Positions 52,620-59,984 of a stretch of DNA of 64,000 bases are shown piece after piece. Each line of letters starts with the position of its first letter. Positions within the stretch are counted from its first letter, which is position 1. The position numbers and the translations under genes are program-made. Location of the stretch: the NCBI RefSeq assembly GCF_003755185.1, contig NZ_RKIC01000013.1, positions 216,823 through 280,822 of the forward strand. Direction: 5' to 3'. The notes below the pieces were generated by a model. The model was not told the origin of the DNA and did not search any database. It was given only the letters and a program-made list of their open reading frames with translations. Origin of the DNA: Frigoribacterium sp. PhB24 (GTDB lineage: Bacteria > Actinomycetota > Actinomycetes > Actinomycetales > Microbacteriaceae).

Positions 52620-54808
52620 CCACCACAACCGCGCCGGTCGAGCTGACGATCCAGGGGATGACCTGCGCGTCATGCGCGAACCGGATCGAGCGGAAACTGA
52701 ACAAGCTGCCCGGTGTCACGGCGAGTGTGAACTACGCCACGGAAAGCGCCACCGTCACCCTCCCCGCAGACCTCGCCGTCGATGATGCGATCCGCACCGT
52801 CGAGGCCGCTGGCTACGGCGCCCACCTGCCCGAATCGGGCAGTGAAGACACCGACGAGCTCGTGCCGCTGCGGCGACGCTTGATTGTGTCCACCGTGCTC
52901 GCCGTCCCGGTGGTAGCGCTGTCGATGGTCCCGGCGCTGCAGTTCCCGGGCTGGCAGTGGGCCGTCCTGTTGTTGGCGATGCCTGTCGTCGTGTGGGGCG
53001 CGTGGCCGTTCCACCGAGCTGCCGTGATCAACGCCCGACATGGTGCCGCGACGATGGACACCCTCGTCAGCGTCGGTGTCGCCGCCGCAACCGGGTGGTC
53101 TGTGTGGGCGCTCATTTTCGGTGGCGCCGGACACATCGGGATGCGGATGGCGTTTTCCTGGTTTCCGCACCCCGGCGCTGCGCCGGAACCGTACTTCGAA
53201 GTCGCCACCGCGGTGACGGTGTTCCTCCTCGCCGGGAGGTACTTCGAAGCGCGCGCGAAGGACCGCTCCGGAGCCGCCCTCCAGGCGCTGCTCGCGTTGG
53301 GCGCACCAACTGCAACTGTTCTCCGCGACGGCATCGAAGTGGAGCTGCCAAGCTCGGCATTGCAGGTTGGGGACCGGTTCGTGGTCCGCCCCGGTGAGCG
53401 CATCGCCACCGACGGAACCATCAGCGACGGTACGAGCGCGGTCAACACCAGTGTCATGACGGGGGAAGCGGTGCCCGTCGAGGTCGGCCCCGGCGACACC
53501 GTCACCGGAGCGACCGTGAACGTCGGTGGCCGGCTCATCGTCGAAGCCACCCGCGTCGGACAGGACACCGAGCTGGCGCGCATCGGCCGACTCGTGGTCT
53601 CCGCGCAGAGCGGCAAGGCCGAAGTGCAGCGCCTTGCCGACCGTGTCTCCGCCGTTTTCGTCCCAATTGTCATGGGCTTGGCGGTTCTAACCCTCGTGGG
53701 GTGGCTGCTAGTCACCGGAGATGTGCAAGCTGCGTTCACTGCTGCGGTCGCGACACTGGTCATCGCCTGCCCCTGCGCCCTGGGGCTTGCAACACCCACC
53801 GCGCTGCTTGTCGGTACCGGCCGCGGCTCCCAACTGGGGATCCTCATCCGCGGCCCGCAGGTCCTCGAGGCCACCCGCCGGATCGACACCGTCGTGCTCG
53901 ATAAGACCGGCACGGTCACCACGGGCCGGATGAGCGTCCACCAGGTCACTGCCGTCCATGGGGGCGCCGAGGCCCGTGTGCTGGCCCTCGCTGCTGCGGC
54001 GGAAGCAGGATCGGAACATCCAATCGCCCGCGCCATCACCGGCGCAGCCACCGACTATCCGGTAGCAGAGACGTTCCAGTCCACCGCAGGGTTCGGTGTG
54101 CAAGCCATCGTCGACGGCGCTCTCGTGCTCGTCGGCCGACCGGCGTGGCTGACCGGGCAGTGGGCAATCACCATTCCGGAATCGGTCACGGATGCAGTCC
54201 GGACCGCCGAACGTGGCGGCGCGACAGCGGTCGTTGTCGCCTGGGACGGCGCCGCCCGCGGCGTCATCAGCGTTGCGGACACCGTCGCGTCGACCAGCCC
54301 AGACGCGGTCCGTCGCCTCCACCAAATGGGGCTGCGCACGATCATGCTCACCGGCGACGCTGACGACGTCGCTCGGACGGTCGCTGCAGAAATCGGCATC
54401 GATGACGTCGAAGCTGAGGTGCGACCCGAAGACAAGTACCAGACCATCATCCGGCTACAGAAGCAGGGCCGGTCCGTGGCGATGATCGGTGACGGCGTCA
54501 ACGACGCCGCCGCTCTCGCCGCCGCTGACCTGGGCATCGCGATGGGCAGCGGTACCGACGCCGCCATGGAAGCCGCCGACATCACCCTGATCCGCGCCGA
54601 CCTAAGCGCTGCTGCAGATGCGATCGCGCTCGCCCGCCGCACTCTCGGCACGATCAAGGTGAACCTGTTCTGGGCCTTTGCCTACAACGTCGCCGCGATC
54701 CCACTCGCGATGGCTGGCTTGCTGAACCCGATGATCGCAGGCGCCGCGATGGCACTGTCTTCGGTGTTCGTCGTCAGCAACAGCCTCCGACTCCGCAGGT
54801 TTCACTGA
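52616..54808 (+). CDS. copA: Cu(+)-exporting P-type ATPase
   Basis: A 730-residue P1B-1 ATPase. The N-terminal HMA domain is 'GMTCASCANRI' (C17, C20). Eight membrane helices are predicted, with 'VIACPCALGLATP' (C-P-C in helix 6, about 385), 'YNVAAIP' in helix 7 and 'MALSSVFVVSNSLRL' in helix 8, the Cu(I) signature. The actuator is 'VMTGEAVPVE', phosphorylation 'VLDKTGTVTTG' (Asp about 428), the HP motif 'GSEHPIARAI', and the ATP hinge 'GDGVNDAAALAAAD'. It exports Cu(I) across the membrane. Confidence 0.96.
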   Translation: MTTTTAPVELTIQGMTCASCANRIERKLNKLPGVTASVNYATESATVTLPADLAVDDAIRTVEAAGYGAHLPESGSEDTDELVPLRRRLIVSTVLAVPVVALSMVPALQFPGWQWAVLLLAMPVVVWGAWPFHRAAVINARHGAATMDTLVSVGVAAATGWSVWALIFGGAGHIGMRMAFSWFPHPGAAPEPYFEVATAVTVFLLAGRYFEARAKDRSGAALQALLALGAPTATVLRDGIEVELPSSALQVGDRFVVRPGERIATDGTISDGTSAVNTSVMTGEAVPVEVGPGDTVTGATVNVGGRLIVEATRVGQDTELARIGRLVVSAQSGKAEVQRLADRVSAVFVPIVMGLAVLTLVGWLLVTGDVQAAFTAAVATLVIACPCALGLATPTALLVGTGRGSQLGILIRGPQVLEATRRIDTVVLDKTGTVTTGRMSVHQVTAVHGGAEARVLALAAAAEAGSEHPIARAITGAATDYPVAETFQSTAGFGVQAIVDGALVLVGRPAWLTGQWAITIPESVTDAVRTAERGGATAVVVAWDGAARGVISVADTVASTSPDAVRRLHQMGLRTIMLTGDADDVARTVAAEIGIDDVEAEVRPEDKYQTIIRLQKQGRSVAMIGDGVNDAAALAAADLGIAMGSGTDAAMEAADITLIRADLSAAADAIALARRTLGTIKVNLFWAFAYNVAAIPLAMAGLLNPMIAGAAMALSSVFVVSNSLRLRRFH

Positions 54809-54835
54809 CTGGCGGACACTGAACTGCCTCCCGCC

Positions 54836-54865
54836 TACACTCACCTGCAGTACCCCTCCGGGGTA
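54836..54865 (+). promoter_or_regulatory. nuo operon promoter with CsoR-type operator
   Basis: The -10-like box tacact (54836-54841) and palindrome TACCCCTCCGGGGTA (54851-54865) have nearly the same spacing as at copZ, and the flanking bases 'ctacactcacct' are shared. This predicts copper/CsoR control of the following Nuo-like operon. Confidence 0.78.
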
Positions 54866-54890
54866 TGCCCGTCGGGGAAGGAGATCCTGA

Positions 54891-55241
54891 ATGTCCGCAT
54901 ACGTCACCATTGGCATCGTGCTCGGCGTCGGGCTGCTCGGCATCGCCGCCCTGGTGCTGGTGTCACGAGCAATGACGGTCGCTCCGGTTCGCAAAGGTGT
55001 GCTGCCGTTCGGGTCAGGGTGGGACCTCCAGGAACATGCACTCTCGCGATTCCACACCCGCTGGTACCCGATGACGCTGGTGTTCCTTGCCTTCGACGTG
55101 GAAATGCTGTTCATGTACCCGTGGGCGGTCGTGGTCGCGCAGATGGGTGCAGAAGCAGTCATCGAGATGTTCGTCTTCCTCGGGGTCCTTGTGGCAGGGG
55201 TGGTTTGGGCCTGGCGGGAAGGCGCCTTCCGATGGGTGTGA
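54891..55241 (+). CDS. nuoA: NuoA-like subunit of a complex I membrane arm
   Basis: A 116-residue protein with three membrane helices. 'FHTRWYPMTLVFLAFDVEMLFMYPWA' is the NuoA core with conserved acidic residues (F-D-V-E). The loop that in canonical NuoA reads P-Y-E-C-G reads 'PFGSGWDLQEHALSRF', losing the conserved Glu-Cys pair that faces the quinone-site/peripheral interface. It is the first gene after the CsoR-type promoter, and its stop is within a few bases of the next start. Confidence 0.88.
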   Translation: MSAYVTIGIVLGVGLLGIAALVLVSRAMTVAPVRKGVLPFGSGWDLQEHALSRFHTRWYPMTLVFLAFDVEMLFMYPWAVVVAQMGAEAVIEMFVFLGVLVAGVVWAWREGAFRWV

Positions 55242-56296
55242 CCGAGGACCGTCGCCGCCCGCTGCATGTGCTTCTCGTCGAGGTGCCCGGCAACGGCCTG
55301 GTTCGGATCGAGTGTGAAGCCACGGCTGCCGCCGCAGGCCACATCCTCGCCGTCCACCCGGCGGAGAGCGACGTCCTCCTCGTCTGCGGAACACCCGGAC
55401 CAGAGCTGCAGACCCTCCTCGACCGCGTATGGGATCAGATGCCCTACCCGAAGCACCGAGCCACGCTCACCCGACCCGACGAGATCGCCACCGTCCTCGG
55501 GGCCGCGCAGGATGCGCTTGCAAACCGACCCGCACAGCGATCCGCCGCACGCGAGGACCAGGACACGATCCATCATGCTGACGAATCGATGCACCACGAC
55601 GACATGACAGCGGACGGGCACGACCACACGTCGATGGATCACATGTCGATGAGTGGTCCAGGCGGCTACCCGCTCGCCGATGGTGCCGATGACCGGGACG
55701 GGTTGGAGATGGACGTACTCCACCGGAGGCTCGGCCCGATCCTGCCGGCCTGGCCCGCTGGTGTGGTCCTGGATGTGACGCTTGCCGGCGACACCATCAC
55801 CGGCGCTTCCGCCTCGATGATCGACGTCGACGATTACCAGCACGCGGAGCCGCAGAACGTGGCGGCCATCGCACTCGATCAGGCTGCCCAGGTGCTGGCC
55901 GTTGCCGGGTGGGATGCCGCTGCAGCTCGGACACTCCGCGTGCGAGATCTTGCCGTGACCGGCCGCCGCGATCAGGCGCGAAAGCGCCTTCTCCCGCTGC
56001 GCCGCCGGGTCGAACGATCCCTGCTGCTCCGCTGGTCCCTGAACGGACTCCAGGTCAGGCCTGGCGTCGACGTCCGCACCGTTCTCTTGGCCCGCTTGGA
56101 GCGAGCAACCGTCTCGCTCAATGCGGCTCAATTCGAACCGGAGCCGTCAACGACGGCGGATGAGATTCCGGCACTAATAGAAGGGCGCGACATCGGCAGC
56201 GCCCGCCTCATCGTCGCAGCACTCACCGTGCACCCCGGCCGTCGCACCGACATCACCGAACAGGCCGGCACGACGAGACACCCCCACCATGGTTGA
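55232..56296 (+). CDS. NuoB/NuoD-relic fusion with His/Met-rich linker
   Basis: A 354-residue protein. Residues about 10-95 look like NuoB without its [4Fe-4S] cluster: 'HPAESDVLLVCGTPGPELQTLL' then 'RVWDQMPYPK' matches the NuoB pattern (SPRQADxLIVAGT...VYDQMPEPK), while the C-C and G-S-C cysteine motifs are missing. Residues about 110-140 form a His/Met/Asp-rich stretch (MHHDD, DGHDHTSMDHMSMS). 'LGPILPAWPAGVVLDVTLAGDTI' resembles the G-P-x-H-P-x-x-x-G start of NuoD, without its His. A helical C-terminus follows. It stands exactly where nuoB-nuoD would be. A GTG at 55238 overlapping the nuoA stop is the alternative start. The function is unknown. Confidence 0.75.
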   Translation: MGVTEDRRRPLHVLLVEVPGNGLVRIECEATAAAAGHILAVHPAESDVLLVCGTPGPELQTLLDRVWDQMPYPKHRATLTRPDEIATVLGAAQDALANRPAQRSAAREDQDTIHHADESMHHDDMTADGHDHTSMDHMSMSGPGGYPLADGADDRDGLEMDVLHRRLGPILPAWPAGVVLDVTLAGDTITGASASMIDVDDYQHAEPQNVAAIALDQAAQVLAVAGWDAAAARTLRVRDLAVTGRRDQARKRLLPLRRRVERSLLLRWSLNGLQVRPGVDVRTVLLARLERATVSLNAAQFEPEPSTTADEIPALIEGRDIGSARLIVAALTVHPGRRTDITEQAGTTRHPHHG

Positions 56297-57218
56297 TATC
56301 GAAAGCACCCTTTGGGCTCTCGTTCTGCCCGTCGTCGTCGTCGTGCTCGCCATCACGGCTGCCAGCGGCAACGCCGTTCTGGTGGCACGGGACCGCGGGA
56401 CACCGGTGAGCGCTGCGGTCTTGTCCCCGTTCCATGAAACCCACCGGCTTCTGCGCCAGCAGCGCCGTTCCGTGCTCGGCGCGGACACCCTCCTGTGGCG
56501 GATCGGTGGGTCCGGGCTCATCGTCGCCGCGTTCCTCGCCGCCCTCGCCGTCCCGGTCGGAAACCTCACGCCGCTGGACGTGCCGGTCGGCGTCGTGTGG
56601 TTCAACGCCGTGGACGTCACCCTCTGGGCATTGTGGTGGCTCCTCGGCTGGGGCAGCAACAGTGTGCATCCGCTGATCGGCGGCTACCGGTTCCTGGCGC
56701 AGGCGCTGGCGTACGAAATCCCGCTGATGTTCGCCCTGACCGCACCCGCGATCGGGGCGCAGAGCCTCCGGCTGACAGACGTGGTCTCGGCGCAGGAACC
56801 GATCTGGTTCGCGGTCACCATGCCGGTCGCGTTCGTTGTCTACTGCGCCTCCGTCACCGCATTCTCCGCGTGGGGTCCGTTCGCCCTCCCTGCCGGTACG
56901 GACATCGCCGGCGGTGTCCTCGGAGAACTTTCCGGCGTTGACCGGCTGCTCGTCCTCGCCGGCAGGTGGTGCCTGCTCGTCGCAGGCGCCGCGTTCGCCG
57001 TCCCGATGTTCCTCGGCGGCGGTGCCGGTCCGCTGCTCCCGCCCGCACTGTGGGTGCTGGTGAAAACGTGTGCGTTGCTCGCCGTGTTCTTGCTGCTCGG
57101 ACGTGCGATGCCCGCAGTGCGGCCGCAGCGGCTCGCAGAAATCGGATGGGTCGTCGTGTTGCCGCTGGTGCTGCTGCAGCTGCTGGTCACCTCGGTGCTG
57201 GCCGTGACGGGAAATTGA
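56289..57218 (+). CDS. nuoH: NuoH-like subunit of a complex I membrane arm
   Basis: A 309-residue protein with about eight membrane helices. 'GWGSNSVHPLIGGYRFLAQALAYEIPL' is the unmistakable NuoH core, and the 'RPQRLAEIGWVVVLPL' end also fits. The loop corresponding to the quinone-chamber sequence P-F-D-L-P-E-(A/G)-E-x-E-L-V-A-G reads 'PFALPAGTDIAGG', so most acidic residues are gone, as is the N-terminal R-x-G-P stretch. Ubiquinone/menaquinone reduction by the canonical mechanism seems unlikely. It overlaps the preceding gene by 8 bp. Confidence 0.87.
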   Translation: MVDIESTLWALVLPVVVVVLAITAASGNAVLVARDRGTPVSAAVLSPFHETHRLLRQQRRSVLGADTLLWRIGGSGLIVAAFLAALAVPVGNLTPLDVPVGVVWFNAVDVTLWALWWLLGWGSNSVHPLIGGYRFLAQALAYEIPLMFALTAPAIGAQSLRLTDVVSAQEPIWFAVTMPVAFVVYCASVTAFSAWGPFALPAGTDIAGGVLGELSGVDRLLVLAGRWCLLVAGAAFAVPMFLGGGAGPLLPPALWVLVKTCALLAVFLLLGRAMPAVRPQRLAEIGWVVVLPLVLLQLLVTSVLAVTGN

Positions 57219-57784
57219 TGACCGTGATGGCAACGATCGTGTTCTGGGTCGCGGCAGTGGTCGCGGTGGTCGCCGCAGCCGCGGTGTTCCGGGTTGATTC
57301 GATGGCACGCGCCACGTACGCCCTGGCGGTGTCGTTCATCGCCGTGGGCGCAGCCGTTCTGGTGCTACACCTGGACTTCATCGGCGTCGTGACGATCCTG
57401 ATGATGGTGATGGAGATGGCCGTCATGGCCGTGTTCATGGTCTCCTACATGGGTATGAACCCGGCGCTGATGCCGATGGATATGACCCACAGCAAACGAC
57501 CCGCAGCGATGATCGCGGTCGCGGTGTTCGTCGGCCTCGCCGCAGCCGCGCTCCTCATCCCATGGCCTGACCGCGCCGGTTCGCCGGGGGCGGACACCAC
57601 CCAAGCGCTCGGAGAAGCGATCATGGGCTCAAAGATGCTGGTGATGCTGACGATCAGCCCGATCCTGTTCGCCACGATCGTCGCAGCCCTGGTCCTTGCA
57701 AACCCCAGGGGCCGATACGACCGACGCGGCGACGAACTCCGGGACCAACCCTCGGATCCGGAACCCGGAGGGATCGGACGATGA
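57218..57784 (+). CDS. nuoJ: NuoJ-like subunit
   Basis: A 188-residue protein with five membrane helices. 'MARATYALAVSFIAVGAAVLVLHLDFIGVVTILMMVMEMAVMAVFMV' matches NuoJ helices 2-3, including the mobile helix region (A-x-x-F-x-A-V-x-Q-V-L-V-Y-x-G in classic NuoJ, here Met-rich). It overlaps nuoH by one base and nuoK by four. The high Met content in helix 3 ('LMMVMEMAVMAVFMVSYMGM') is unusual. Confidence 0.86.
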   Translation: MTVMATIVFWVAAVVAVVAAAAVFRVDSMARATYALAVSFIAVGAAVLVLHLDFIGVVTILMMVMEMAVMAVFMVSYMGMNPALMPMDMTHSKRPAAMIAVAVFVGLAAAALLIPWPDRAGSPGADTTQALGEAIMGSKMLVMLTISPILFATIVAALVLANPRGRYDRRGDELRDQPSDPEPGGIGR

Positions 57785-58083
57785 CCCTGGAATTGGTCCT
57801 GTTGGTTGTTGCCGCACTGTTCGCCATCGGGCTGTACGGGGCGATCTCGCAGCAGGTGGTCGTGATGGTGATGATGGGTATCGAGGTGATGGTGAACGCC
57901 GTCATCCTCGCCGCCGCCGCGTTCTGGTGGTATCTCTCACCAACGGTCGACGGGCAGGTGCTGCTGCTGGTGATCATCGCAGCGATGACAATCGAAATGG
58001 CGATGGGCTTCGCCGTCGCCACCATCCTGCACCGCTCCCGGAACTCCGACATGACCGACTCGGCAACGGATCTCACCCAGTGA
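57781..58083 (+). CDS. nuoK: NuoK-like subunit
   Basis: A 100-residue protein with three membrane helices. Both conserved membrane glutamates of the proton path are kept: 'MMGIEVMVNAVIL' (Glu36-type) and 'AAMTIEMAMGFAVA' (Glu72-type). ATGA and GTGA overlaps join it to nuoJ and nuoL. Confidence 0.9.
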   Translation: MTLELVLLVVAALFAIGLYGAISQQVVVMVMMGIEVMVNAVILAAAAFWWYLSPTVDGQVLLLVIIAAMTIEMAMGFAVATILHRSRNSDMTDSATDLTQ

Positions 58084-59984
58084 GCGCCGCGCTGATTACC
58101 GCCGTCATCCTGCCCGCCCTTGTCGGGGCAGGACTGTCGACTGCTGGACGCCTGGCCGAACGGATCGCGGTCCCCATCAGCCTCGCCACGGCCGCTGTGA
58201 CCGCAGTTTTCGCAACCATCGCGGCGGCCACCCGTGCGGAGGTAACCGGCGGGGTGCCAGCTCTTCTCGCACCCCCCGGCCCGGATCTTCGCGTCGATGC
58301 GCTGGCCGCGGTCGTCTTGCCAACCGTGGCGTGGGTCGCGTTCCTCGTGCTTGTGTTCGCGACCGCGGACCGGACGCGTCCTGCTGCCCGGTTCCATGGG
58401 CTGATGTTGCTCTTCCTCGCCGCCGTCGTGGTTACCGTGACCGCGACCGGGCTGCCGCTGCTGCTCGCCGCCTGGGAGGTGATGGGCGCCACCTCCTACG
58501 CCCTCATCGGGTTCCGCTGGCAAGACCGGAACCGCGTCGACGGCGGACTCATCGCGTTCACCGTCACCCGTGCCGGGGACCTTGGCATGTACCTCGCCGC
58601 CGGCGCAGTCATCGCCGGTGGCGGCACCTGGTCGCTCACCGCTCTGCAATCGCTGCCGGGCCCGTGGGTACACGTTGCGGCCGCGGGGCTGCTTGTTGCC
58701 GGCTTAGGGAAGGCGGCGCAGCTGCCGTTCTCGTTCTGGATCTCCCGTGCCATGGAGGGCCCGAGCGCCGTGAGCGCGCTGCTGCACTCCGCGGCCATGG
58801 TCGCCATGGGCGGGTATCTCCTGCTCCGCGTCGAACCGCTTTTGAGCGTGACCAATTGGGCAGGCCCGACGGCGGCGTGGGTGGGCGCTACGACCGCGAT
58901 CGTGCTCGGCTTCATCGCGCTGTCGCAACGGGACCTGAAGCAGGTGCTTGCCGCATCAACGGCATCTCAGCTGGGGTTCGTCGTCCTCGCCGCCGGTGTC
59001 GGCTCGGTCAGCGGCGGAACCGCGCAGCTCATCACGCACGCCGCCACGAAAGCGCTGCTGTTCCTCACCGCAGGCGCGTGGCTCACGGCTACCGGGACGA
59101 AACAGTTCACCGGTCTCCGCGGCATCGCCGCCCGCTGGCCCGCGATCGGTGTCCTCGCGACTGTCGGTGCGCTGTCGCTGGCTGGTCTGCCGCCACTGTC
59201 ACTCTGGTACGCCAAGGACGTCGTCCTCGCCGCCGCACTGGAGGAACAGCCCTGGTTGTACGCGGCGGGCCTGGCCGGGGCGGCACTTGCGGCGGCCTAC
59301 TCTGCCCGGATCATCGGGCTGCTGTGGCGACGTGCAGGAACACCGGAAGCATCCTGGGACGACGAGGAACACGGCACCCGGCGGGTGCCCCGTCTCGTGG
59401 TCGTCCCGATGGTGGTACTCGCCGTCGCTGCAGCCGGACTTGCGCTCCTCGGCACGCCGCTGCTGCATCCGCTGCTCGACCCGTTGTCCGGGCCTGCGGT
59501 GTCGTGGCCGGAGCTCGCCGCGTCGGCGGCGATCGCGGTCGTCGTGGTCCTGCTGGTCCTGTGGCGCACACCAACAGTCCGCATCGGGATGCACTGGTTC
59601 GGGCTAGAGCGGGCAGCCGTCACGGTCATCGCAGCGCCGACCCTGAGACTCGCTGCAGTCCTTGCGCGGCTGGATGACCGATACGGTACGGCCCTCGACC
59701 GGTCGGGACGTGCGCTCGAGAGCACCGCACGCGTCGCACAAGCAATGGATGACCTCTATGGCACGGCCCTTGATCGGTCGGGACGTGCACTCGAGAGCAC
59801 CGCACGCGCCGCACGCGTGCTCGATGAGCGCGGACCCGCCGCAGTGACGGGGCAGCTCGGCTCCGCTGTCGCGGTACTCGGTCGTCTGGCGCGGCGCCCG
59901 CAAACCGGCCAGGTGCACCACTACTACATCGGCGCGACTCTAACCGTCGCCGCCGCCGCCATCCTGCTCTTAGTCGTGAGGTGA
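58080..59984 (+). CDS. nuoL: NuoL-like antiporter subunit
   Basis: A 634-residue Mrp-type antiporter subunit. The 'AAWEVMGATSYALIGF' block contains the conserved helix-5 Glu, and 'AGLGKAAQLPFSFWISRAMEGPSAVSALLH' the helix-7 Lys region and the proton-channel signature. The lateral C-terminal helix region is lengthened by two 25-residue repeats ('LYGTALDRSGRALESTAR'), and a final helix ('YYIGATLTVAAAAILLLV') is present. Ion-pumping machinery seems intact. GTG start overlapping nuoK. Confidence 0.92.
   Translation: MSAALITAVILPALVGAGLSTAGRLAERIAVPISLATAAVTAVFATIAAATRAEVTGGVPALLAPPGPDLRVDALAAVVLPTVAWVAFLVLVFATADRTRPAARFHGLMLLFLAAVVVTVTATGLPLLLAAWEVMGATSYALIGFRWQDRNRVDGGLIAFTVTRAGDLGMYLAAGAVIAGGGTWSLTALQSLPGPWVHVAAAGLLVAGLGKAAQLPFSFWISRAMEGPSAVSALLHSAAMVAMGGYLLLRVEPLLSVTNWAGPTAAWVGATTAIVLGFIALSQRDLKQVLAASTASQLGFVVLAAGVGSVSGGTAQLITHAATKALLFLTAGAWLTATGTKQFTGLRGIAARWPAIGVLATVGALSLAGLPPLSLWYAKDVVLAAALEEQPWLYAAGLAGAALAAAYSARIIGLLWRRAGTPEASWDDEEHGTRRVPRLVVVPMVVLAVAAAGLALLGTPLLHPLLDPLSGPAVSWPELAASAAIAVVVVLLVLWRTPTVRIGMHWFGLERAAVTVIAAPTLRLAAVLARLDDRYGTALDRSGRALESTARVAQAMDDLYGTALDRSGRALESTARAARVLDERGPAAVTGQLGSAVAVLGRLARRPQTGQVHHYYIGATLTVAAAAILLLVVR
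59671..59820 (+). repeat. 75-bp tandem repeat inside nuoL
   Basis: Two units of 75 bp (59671- and 59746-) encode near-identical 25-residue segments in the predicted lateral helix. The units differ at several synonymous positions, so the duplication is not brand new. Confidence 0.9.

Noticed and set aside
57123..57784. Canonical nuoI (ferredoxin-like subunit) between nuoH and nuoJ
   Set aside because: nuoJ starts at the last base of the nuoH stop; there is no room and no CxxCxxCxxxCP motif.
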